Shown here: positions 1-6,403 of the stretch, piece after piece | Layout: each line of letters begins with the position of its first letter | Numbering within the stretch: position 1 is the stretch's first letter | Assembly: GCA_029243925.1 (NCBI GenBank) | Contig: JAQWRC010000346.1 | Location: 1 to 10,750, forward strand | Source of the DNA: Phycisphaerales bacterium | GTDB taxonomy: Bacteria; Planctomycetota; Phycisphaerae; Phycisphaerales; SM1A02 | Reading direction: 5' to 3' | DNA length: 10,750 bases | Program-made: the position numbers and the translations under genes | Notes under the pieces: generated by a model | What the model saw: the letters and a program-made list of their open reading frames with translations, nothing else | The model's database searches: none | What the model was told of the DNA's origin: nothing

Positions 1-27
1 CCCACCCAACGACTAGAATCGGACACC

Positions 28-1323
28 ATGCAAGTGAGCTCCTGTATCCATTGCGGCTATGACCTTACAGCCCATATCCACATGGAGAGCTGCCCCGAAT
101 GCGGCCACGCGATACTCGATTCAACTCCAAGCCGAAAACTCATTGCGGCCGGCCCTACCTGGTCCAAACGATGGCGCATCGCATGTCGAACACTGTGTGT
201 GCTGCTTGCACTCGACATCCTGCTTTTCCACCTGCCATATGTGATCACCTTCGTGATCTCGCCAGATTTCAGCCAATACCTTGCATACCTCGGGCCTCAG
301 ACATGGCTCGGTCGTCATACATCGCTCATCATGTTGATTGTCGTGACGTTGTTTCCAACGCTCGTCATCTGGTGGCTCACGCAACCTGGTCGAACACCAC
401 ACGTAGACAAAGAAACATGGGCACCAGCCATGGCACGATGGTGCATGATGGGGGTTGCGGTCCTCTCCAGTGTCTACATCGTGCATCTTGGCATGATTCC
501 CGCTCGTGTAGCAGGTCCGGGAGAACTGGCAATGCAGGGCCACCCACTCATCGCCACCATGCTGGTCCTTGTGCCACGCGTACTTGAACTTCTTGTCCTG
601 ATCAGCCTGCTCCGCTGGAGGCGTATGCTGTCGAGCATGCTCGGGCAGACAGCTGAACGTGCGATGGATCATTGGATCATTGCTCTCTGGTGTTGCCCCA
701 TGGCATTTGAACTGCAAGGGCCAATTACCGCGTTCTTCAATCTCAATGTCAGCGCCGCCTACCTTGAATCCATGGGAAATCTTGTGCTGTTGCTGTATTG
801 GTTCCCACAGACGATTGCATTGTTTCTGCTGCTTTATCGGGTATGGACGGCCCGCACCATGTTCAACTTCATGCCGGAGCAGCCACGCGAGAAATCCCGT
901 CAGCATTCAAGTCTGCGGAACCATCGCGACAGCATCACCTGTTGCCTGCAGGCCGCAGCCATCTGGCTCGTCCTGTGTTTTCTCTGGAACACGTGGGGAG
1001 GCTTGATTCGCATCGGCCTTGCCGGCGACAGGACAATCGATGAATGGGGTCTTGATCCAAGAACATTGCTGCTGGCCGGAATAATCGGGGGCCCTGTTGC
1101 ACTGCTTCTGCCTGGACTCATTGGCGCAACCGGCGCATGGCGCATGCTCAATCGATGGCTGCTGCTTCTCCTCAGCATGATCATGCTGATCGCGTGGGCG
1201 AGTGATTTCGCTCTGGACGCGTGGGATCTTCTGATTCCTGCGGCAGGCCTCATTGCAGTCGGATGCACGATGCTCTTACTACACCCAGCACCACAAGTTG
1301 ATCCATCGCACGGGTCAGGGTGA
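28..1323 (+). CDS. Polytopic membrane protein with N-terminal zinc ribbon, function unknown
   Basis: This 431-residue protein opens with a zinc-ribbon-like motif of two CxxC pairs, C6/C9 and C22/C25, with GYDL after the first pair and CPECG at the second. About ten hydrophobic segments follow, near residues 52-77, 98-118, 134-157, 172-195, 213-238, 249-273, 304-330, 347-368, 376-393 and 400-418. It is therefore an inner-membrane protein whose metal-binding head is probably cytoplasmic. Membrane proteins with this kind of head are, from general knowledge, frequent in planctomycetes and mostly uncharacterised, so no function is assigned. The ATG at 28 is used because the zinc ribbon starts six residues later. 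Only 27 bases precede it in the window and no clear Shine-Dalgarno is visible. The stop overlaps the stop region of the opposite-strand AsmA-like gene by 9 bases. The ORF is certain as coding; the role is unknown. Confidence 0.8.
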   Translation: MQVSSCIHCGYDLTAHIHMESCPECGHAILDSTPSRKLIAAGPTWSKRWRIACRTLCVLLALDILLFHLPYVITFVISPDFSQYLAYLGPQTWLGRHTSLIMLIVVTLFPTLVIWWLTQPGRTPHVDKETWAPAMARWCMMGVAVLSSVYIVHLGMIPARVAGPGELAMQGHPLIATMLVLVPRVLELLVLISLLRWRRMLSSMLGQTAERAMDHWIIALWCCPMAFELQGPITAFFNLNVSAAYLESMGNLVLLLYWFPQTIALFLLLYRVWTARTMFNFMPEQPREKSRQHSSLRNHRDSITCCLQAAAIWLVLCFLWNTWGGLIRIGLAGDRTIDEWGLDPRTLLLAGIIGGPVALLLPGLIGATGAWRMLNRWLLLLLSMIMLIAWASDFALDAWDLLIPAAGLIAVGCTMLLLHPAPQVDPSHGSG

Positions 1324-2112
1324 ATCAGGCTTGGGCTTGCTGGGAACGAGTCCGTCCTTGATGCTGTCGAGCACATTGCCGATGTCTTTGATGCCACCCT
1401 CAATGAAATTCTTCGGCAACTCGTACACAGCCTTCTTGACACTGGACGTGAACACGGACGAGAGGCCGTCAATAGGATGCTCAAACACATGCGCAAGAAT
1501 CGCATGCATCAGCACACTCACGAACTGTTCGGACATCTTGCTGGGGCTGGACTTTGTGCCGATGTTCTTGACCGTGAAATTAGGCACCTTGGTTTCCAAA
1601 TGACCTCCAGCAATGGTGACGATTGAGCCACTGGCTTTCAGCTGTAGATCGTTGATATGCAGTGTCTTGATCTCTACTTCAGTTGGTGTATCTGATGCCG
1701 GCTGCGCGTTGCTGTACGCCGTGATATTGTCGACGACTTCCTCGATGTTGATCTTCTTGTCGATCTCTTCAAGATCGAAGTTCAATCCCGTCAGGACGAT
1801 GTTTTGAATCTCAATGTCATTGGATAGAAGCGTGCCTATTCCCACGTCAATGGTGGCGGTGTCGATGGTAAGTACATATTCATCCTTGAAACCTGGAGGA
1901 TTCTTGATTGTGATACCCGTAAATGAGGAGGAGGACGTGAGGACTCCGAGTGAGACGCCGCTGACTCGCGACTCAACTCCCAAAATCTCCGAAACCTCAC
2001 TGTCCAGAACGGATTTGGCGATCACATCAACGAGCCGGAGCCCTACGATGAACAGGATGAGCACCGAGGCTGCAACAATGGTGAGCACCTTGACGGGATT
2101 GCGTTTCTTCAT
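1315..2112 (-). CDS. AsmA-like single-pass membrane/periplasmic protein
   Basis: The protein has 265 residues from the ATG at 2112. A basic N-terminus (MKKRNPVK) leads into one membrane segment at about 8-28, followed by a soluble, presumably periplasmic, domain. Residues about 45-110 have the AsmA/DUF748 style: an ancestral-strand motif around VSGVSLGVL, then TGITIKNPPGF, then alternating beta strands (IDTATIDVGIGTLL, IEIQNIVLTGLNF). AsmA-like proteins are linked to outer-membrane lipid and envelope homeostasis. This one is much shorter than AsmA or TamB and would cover only the N-terminal module. The start is set by AAGGAG at 2121-2126, 8 bases upstream. A longer TTG start at 2163 is possible but has less support and would overlap the preceding gene's stop. 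It is the last gene of a leftward cluster, 47 bp after the MFS gene. The family call is by motif style only. Confidence 0.7.
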   Translation of the reverse strand: MKKRNPVKVLTIVAASVLILFIVGLRLVDVIAKSVLDSEVSEILGVESRVSGVSLGVLTSSSSFTGITIKNPPGFKDEYVLTIDTATIDVGIGTLLSNDIEIQNIVLTGLNFDLEEIDKKINIEEVVDNITAYSNAQPASDTPTEVEIKTLHINDLQLKASGSIVTIAGGHLETKVPNFTVKNIGTKSSPSKMSEQFVSVLMHAILAHVFEHPIDGLSSVFTSSVKKAVYELPKNFIEGGIKDIGNVLDSIKDGLVPSKPKPDSP

Positions 2113-2120
2113 GTTCAGGA

Positions 2121-2126
2121 CTCCTT
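2121..2126 (-). promoter_or_regulatory. Ribosome binding site fixing the start of the AsmA-like gene
   Basis: The reverse strand reads AAGGAG with 8 bases to the ATG at 2112-2110. This favours that start over the in-frame TTG at 2163, which would add 17 residues ahead of the basic, membrane-anchoring N-terminus. Confidence 0.7.
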
Positions 2127-2159
2127 CGTGTGGGATTCTCCCACCGACCTGCTGATATT

Positions 2160-3479
2160 TCAACTCTCAGAATCAGATGATGCCTCGCCAAGAACAAGCC
2201 GTGTCTGATGAATATTGATACACGGAAGAAGGCTCACTGTCGCAATTTGAAAGCAGCCGAAAAGAAGAAATGCTGTCGTGATGCCAAGTGATTCGATCGG
2301 ACCGGCCAACCACTGCCCGGTCGTCGTTGAGAGGTTCAGGATTGCCATGTATGCCGTGAACTGCGTGCCGGCGACGATTGGCCACGAGACCGTCATGTAC
2401 ATTGAAAAGAGTGCTGCTGTAACCAATGTCCCAAGGAACGTGCTCGCCAGTATGTACGTCGTCACGGCAGCTCCGGAGTGCCATGAAATCCATCCCGCTG
2501 GCGCAATATCAGGCGACATCAATGCAAATGTGATGTAGCACAGTCCAAGTCCAATGGCGCCGATCGCAATGATTCGCTTTGCGCCAACTGCATCGGCCAA
2601 TACTCCACCGAAGACTGCGCCAGCAATACCGAGAAATACACCGTAACCACCATCAATATCCGTAAGGGCAACACGATCCCATCCGAGATCCTGCAGCAGC
2701 AAAACCTGCATCATCGGACCCAGAGCGCCACTGGCGATGAACATGGTCAAGCCAATTATGCCGGCAAAGATCGTCGATCGAAGTGAAAAGGCTTTGGCCA
2801 GCCTTCGAAACAACAGCATGGCGGAGTGTGCCAACTGCTCGGACTGCTTGAGTTGAACAGCACCTTTGGTCCACGGAAGCAGTCGTTCACCTGCACGCTC
2901 GCGAAGCAACAGCGGCAGAAGCAGAATCGCGGTCAGCATGGTGGTCTGCCAGAAAAATACTGTGGCAAGGCCCCCGTGTTCGAGCACGCGACTCAGAACA
3001 GCCCCGCCCAGGAACATTCCGAAGTACTTGGCTCCATACATGAATCCACTGACACGGCCACGCTCTTCCTCACGAAGCAGGTCAACGGCCAGCGCATCGA
3101 CTGAAACATCCTGCAATGAGTTGAAGACATTGTGCGCAAAGACCATCCAGCCGACGAGGACGATTGATTCCGTCATGGAAGGTACGAAGGCCATGATGGC
3201 GATGGTGACGATCATGCCGCATTGGGCAAGAAGAATCCACGGTCGGCGCCGCCCCATTGAGGGAATGCCGAATCGATCGATCATCGGACCCCAGATCCAC
3301 TTGAATGTCCAGGGCAACGTCCCCATGGCAACCAGAGCGCCGATCTCGCCGACTGACATTCCTTGCTCAGCAAGGTACGCCGCGAGTGTCACGCTCACGA
3401 AACCATATGGAATACCTTGTGCAACGTAGAGGATGCATAATGTGAACAGACGAAGAAGCGGGCGGTCGGTAAGGTTCAT
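2160..3479 (-). CDS. MFS transporter, AmpG/PAT-like
   Basis: This is a 439-residue protein with about 12 hydrophobic segments, the usual MFS size. The N-terminus (YVAQGIPYGF near 18-27, AYLAEQG near 34-40) closely resembles the AmpG / peptide-acetyl-CoA transporter branch. An MFS loop 2-3 signature follows at about 62-82, including WGPMIDRF and GRRRPWI. Residues about 123-150 (QDVSVDALAVDLL then EERGRVSG) match the conserved QD..VDA segment of AmpG-like carriers. A second-half GTQFTAYMAILNL segment near 371-383 also fits. AmpG imports anhydro-muropeptides for peptidoglycan recycling. Relatives carry other solutes, so the substrate here is open. The gene starts 11 bp after the kinase stop, with no obvious Shine-Dalgarno, which suggests coupled translation. 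Family membership is secure, the AmpG-like subgroup is likely, and the substrate is unknown. Confidence 0.85.
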   Translation of the reverse strand: MNLTDRPLLRLFTLCILYVAQGIPYGFVSVTLAAYLAEQGMSVGEIGALVAMGTLPWTFKWIWGPMIDRFGIPSMGRRRPWILLAQCGMIVTIAIMAFVPSMTESIVLVGWMVFAHNVFNSLQDVSVDALAVDLLREEERGRVSGFMYGAKYFGMFLGGAVLSRVLEHGGLATVFFWQTTMLTAILLLPLLLRERAGERLLPWTKGAVQLKQSEQLAHSAMLLFRRLAKAFSLRSTIFAGIIGLTMFIASGALGPMMQVLLLQDLGWDRVALTDIDGGYGVFLGIAGAVFGGVLADAVGAKRIIAIGAIGLGLCYITFALMSPDIAPAGWISWHSGAAVTTYILASTFLGTLVTAALFSMYMTVSWPIVAGTQFTAYMAILNLSTTTGQWLAGPIESLGITTAFLLFGCFQIATVSLLPCINIHQTRLVLGEASSDSES

Positions 3480-3490
3480 TCGGACAGCAC

Positions 3491-6151
3491 TCAGGCAGCT
3501 TCCTTGCTAGGCACAAGACGCGGAACCACCAGAAGCAACGCAAGCACCACGATGAACACACCAATTACGATCAGCGCCATTCTGATCAGTTCGGTAGTCG
3601 TCTGAGACTGAATCGTCGCCTCAAACTTGACTGCTGGTTCAATCACGACGGATTCCGGAATCGTGATCAAGTACGAGTTAGCGGCAACGCCTTCACGTAC
3701 CGGCGCAAATGCATAGAGAATCGGTTCGCCATCAACCACATCACGTCCAACACCTCCACGGCCGGACAAGAGCTCCGACTCGATGTGATCTGCGCTGGGG
3801 AGAGCCAACGGCTCAAGCACGACGTCGTAGTGGCTGAGATTGAGCTTGTGTGCCCGCTGGTATTCGTCATCGGCGACGACCATCAGTTGCTCGATGCCGT
3901 CTTCTCCCTTGATCCTCTGCAGGATCTGGATCTTTGCTGAATCCTTCCAGTCAAACGGAAGATCCGGCACGTGTACCAGGTCATCGATATTGACATGAAG
4001 ACCCATTTGGCCGAAACGAACATCGTTCGCGTCACGAGCCATCTTCGCAAAGGTGATTACCACCTGATTCGTGCCAAAATGCTGATACGGCTTTGACTGG
4101 GTCATCACGAATGAGTTGGCGGCATCACGGTATCGAGCACGGTTGGTGGGACTGTACTCCTCCGGCACATTCCCGGCCGCCGGATACAGAAAGAGCAGGC
4201 CCGACTCGAAGGCCGCCCAATACCGCTTCACGATGCCCTTTGTCTGTATATCAAGCGTTCGCAAGAGCGGAAGCAGTTCTTCACAACGTTCGATTTGCTC
4301 GTGAACATCTGCAGGGCTCACAGCGGTCGGTACGGAATAGGACATTGTTTCGAATGAAATGGGGTTTGGCTCGGCGTTTCCATCGATCGTCCGGGCGTAC
4401 TCCGGATCCTCATAAAACCCCGTCAATCCAACGCCTTTCTGGTCGATCTCCGGACCCCAGATCACATCTTTGGGCTCGACGGAGGGGAATGCAAATGACG
4501 GGCCCATGACTTCCTCAAGTTTGTCACTCAATGCTTCAATGGCCAGTTTCACTTTCCCAATCTTCAGCTGCATCGAGTATGCGGACTGCTCAGCAGCCAC
4601 GTGCAGGTACTGCTCCGTCCGCTCAATCAATTTTGACTTCACATCCCCCGCAATCACGGAATTGATGTTGCGCATGGACATCAACATGAATCCGGCGCTC
4701 AAGATCAGTACCAGCACCAGTGCAACCGCAGAAAATATCGTTCGCCGAAGCGTTTTGGATGCCAACGCCGCCTTGTCACGACTTTTCATGGCAGCGCCAA
4801 TTTCAGACCGCATCCCAGGCACGACCGCTTCATCGAGATAGTCCATCTGGGCCAATGCCAGAGAAAGGTCGCCCTGCTTCACTGCCGTCTCGGCATACAG
4901 CTTGCGACTGTCTCGTTCTCCTTCACGAGCATTTGTGTTTGACTCCCAAAGCACAATAGCCTGCCGGAAACCGGAGATGGCTTCATTCAGATTGGCATAC
5001 AGCTTGCCGCACTCCTCATCAGTCTGATTTCGACCACTGTTGATCGTGTCAACGCAGTCATCCAGAGTCACAGCGGCGGCGGCGGAGATCACCATGCTTT
5101 CACGGTGAGAGAGATACTGCTGAATCACATCGGTGAACTCACGAATTGACTGATAGCGATCCTGAACTCGGAGCGCCATCGCCTTGCGGCAGATCGCCAC
5201 GAAGGCATCCGGCATGTCATCCGGATATTCGATGGAAGAACCGGTAGCGATCCCGCTCATGACTTCCATCATCGTCGTTCCGCCATGCGGAACTCGGTTG
5301 CCGAAGAGTTCGAACAGCACTGCTCCGAGCATGTAAATGTCCGTCCACGGACCCAGATCCTCGGCACGGAGCTCCACCATCTCCGGCGGCATGTATCCGG
5401 GTGTACCAGTGAGTTTCGTTGCGTCCTTCCAATGCGGAATATTTTCGATCTCATTGCGATCGGGTTGCCTCGAGATCGATACGGCTATGCCCCAGTCCAG
5501 AATGAGCACTTCACCGAAGTCTCCGACCATCACATTCTCAGGCTTGATGTCTCGGTGAATAATGCTCCGACTGTGAGCAAATCCGATTGCATTGCAGACA
5601 TTGAGGAGGATGCCGAGATGCGCGCTGTAATCTCGATTCGACACCTGACCAGAGATGTTGGATTTGGATTCGTCAAGCAGCTCAGCCCACGTCTTTCCTT
5701 TGACCAGCTTCATGGCCAGGGTCAGGTCCGCATCTGGATCATCTGAGCTGCTGCACCCGTAGATGGGGACGATATTGGGGTGATCCAGATAGCCGAGGAC
5801 AGATGCTTCCTGGATGAATGAGGCTCTGCGCTCTGGTGATCGACTCAGGTTCGAATGCAATCGTTTCATCGCGACTTCGCGACCCAGATCGACCTGAACC
5901 GCGCGCGTCACATAGCCCATGCCACCTTCACCTATGACACCGGCAAACTGAAATTTCGATGTGATTTCACACTCGCCGAAACCTGCAGCAGCACGTTCTG
6001 ACGCCGGCGTCGTTGATTCATCACTTTGAATGGTCGCAGAGATCGCAACATCACTCTTGGGCTTGATGGTCTGGCCGATTTCAACATTGTGATCATCGGG
6101 ACTGATGATCGTCATGGTCTCAATGATGTCCCGAATGCCCTTCTGATCCAT
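3491..6151 (-). CDS. Transmembrane Ser/Thr protein kinase with dCache-like periplasmic sensor
   Basis: The protein has 886 residues from the ATG at 6151; numbers here count from a GTG one codon upstream. A PknB-type kinase domain spans about 69-348: glycine loop GEGGMG (75-80), VAMKRL lysine near 97, HRDIKPEN (200-207), DWG (220-222) where DFG is usual, TPGYMPPE (251-258) and a DRYQS segment near 332. All catalytic residues seem present, so it is probably active. A helical linker follows (about 350-470), then TM1 (about 473-494), a large extracytoplasmic domain and TM2 (about 857-879). The outer domain carries YP...NRARYRDA...KPY at about 657-690, reminiscent of dCache small-molecule sensors. 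It heads a leftward cluster with an MFS carrier and an AsmA-like gene. GGGGAG lies upstream of both candidate starts. The kinase call is certain; the sensor class is a good guess. Confidence 0.93.
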   Translation of the reverse strand: MDQKGIRDIIETMTIISPDDHNVEIGQTIKPKSDVAISATIQSDESTTPASERAAAGFGECEITSKFQFAGVIGEGGMGYVTRAVQVDLGREVAMKRLHSNLSRSPERRASFIQEASVLGYLDHPNIVPIYGCSSSDDPDADLTLAMKLVKGKTWAELLDESKSNISGQVSNRDYSAHLGILLNVCNAIGFAHSRSIIHRDIKPENVMVGDFGEVLILDWGIAVSISRQPDRNEIENIPHWKDATKLTGTPGYMPPEMVELRAEDLGPWTDIYMLGAVLFELFGNRVPHGGTTMMEVMSGIATGSSIEYPDDMPDAFVAICRKAMALRVQDRYQSIREFTDVIQQYLSHRESMVISAAAAVTLDDCVDTINSGRNQTDEECGKLYANLNEAISGFRQAIVLWESNTNAREGERDSRKLYAETAVKQGDLSLALAQMDYLDEAVVPGMRSEIGAAMKSRDKAALASKTLRRTIFSAVALVLVLILSAGFMLMSMRNINSVIAGDVKSKLIERTEQYLHVAAEQSAYSMQLKIGKVKLAIEALSDKLEEVMGPSFAFPSVEPKDVIWGPEIDQKGVGLTGFYEDPEYARTIDGNAEPNPISFETMSYSVPTAVSPADVHEQIERCEELLPLLRTLDIQTKGIVKRYWAAFESGLLFLYPAAGNVPEEYSPTNRARYRDAANSFVMTQSKPYQHFGTNQVVITFAKMARDANDVRFGQMGLHVNIDDLVHVPDLPFDWKDSAKIQILQRIKGEDGIEQLMVVADDEYQRAHKLNLSHYDVVLEPLALPSADHIESELLSGRGGVGRDVVDGEPILYAFAPVREGVAANSYLITIPESVVIEPAVKFEATIQSQTTTELIRMALIVIGVFIVVLALLLVVPRLVPSKEAA

Positions 6152-6232
6152 CACGATTCACTCCCCAACCCTGTCATTTTCGATCGATTCGCTGGATCTG
6201 GATGTCACAACTGAAAGAACATCAATGCATCG

Positions 6233-6260
6233 ATCATACCCCCCTGATGCCTGATGACGA
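6233..6260 (-). promoter_or_regulatory. Candidate promoter for the kinase-transporter-AsmA cluster
   Basis: On the reverse strand, TCGTCA (6260-6255; 4 of 6 to TTGACA) is separated by 16 bases from TATGAT (6238-6233; 5 of 6 to TATAAT). Transcription would start near 6226, giving a leader of about 75 bases before the kinase. This is a by-eye match to a sigma-70 consensus, which may not hold strictly in this phylum. Confidence 0.28.
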
Positions 6261-6269
6261 TCCGGCCAT

Positions 6270-6298
6270 TTGGCAATAAACGCCCATTTAAGTCTAAA
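6270..6298 (+). promoter_or_regulatory. Candidate promoter for the dockerin-tailed repeat protein
   Basis: TTGGCA at 6270-6275 (5 of 6 to TTGACA) is followed after 17 bases by TCTAAA at 6293-6298 (4 of 6 to TATAAT), in an AT-rich patch that stands out locally. Transcription would begin near 6305 and leave a leader of about 100 bases. It lies only about 10 bases from the candidate promoter of the opposite strand, so the two could share regulation. Confidence 0.42.
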
Positions 6299-6349
6299 TA
6301 CGGCATTTTTCAGCCCAACTGTGAGATCTGGCCTGTGAGCAACGCAGCA

Positions 6350-6380
6350 CCAGTGAGGAGAGTTGGTCTCTCCCGACTGG
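6350..6380 (+). promoter_or_regulatory. Hairpin in the 5' leader, just upstream of the RBS
   Basis: CCAGT (6350-6354) pairs with ACTGG (6376-6380). After a 2x2 internal loop, GGAGAG (6357-6362) pairs perfectly with CTCTCC (6368-6373) around a 5-base loop, TTGGT. The structure ends 10 bases before the AAAGGA ribosome site. There is no T-run after it, so it is not a simple terminator. It could stabilise the mRNA 5' end or control translation. No known riboswitch class was recognised. Confidence 0.4.
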
Positions 6381-6390
6381 ACCACAAACG

Positions 6391-6396
6391 AAAGGA
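6391..6396 (+). promoter_or_regulatory. Ribosome binding site fixing the start at 6404
   Basis: AAAGGA lies 7 bases before the ATG at 6404, and that ATG is immediately followed by a signal peptide. This rules against an in-frame upstream ATG at 6254, which would place 50 non-signal residues ahead of the export signal. Confidence 0.75.
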
Positions 6397-6403
6397 CGAA
6401 ATC

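Noticed and set aside
121..906. 261-residue open frame on the minus strand
   Set aside because: It lies wholly antisense to the zinc-ribbon membrane gene, is rich in His/Cys/Trp with no domain pattern, and is what high-GC codon bias produces as a shadow frame.
900..1505. 201-residue minus-strand frame spanning the junction of the first two genes
   Set aside because: Arg/Ser-rich composition with no motif. It crosses the ends of two well-supported genes in a different frame from the AsmA-like gene.
2113..2163. TTG-initiated extension of the AsmA-like protein
   Set aside because: The ATG at 2112 has AAGGAG at 8 bases and starts a typical basic-then-hydrophobic anchor. The extension adds 17 residues without character and overlaps the MFS stop.
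6254..6403. In-frame N-terminal extension of the dockerin-tailed protein
   Set aside because: It would put 50 non-signal residues before a clear signal peptide, it covers the candidate promoter and leader hairpin, and the ATG at 6404 has its own AAAGGA.
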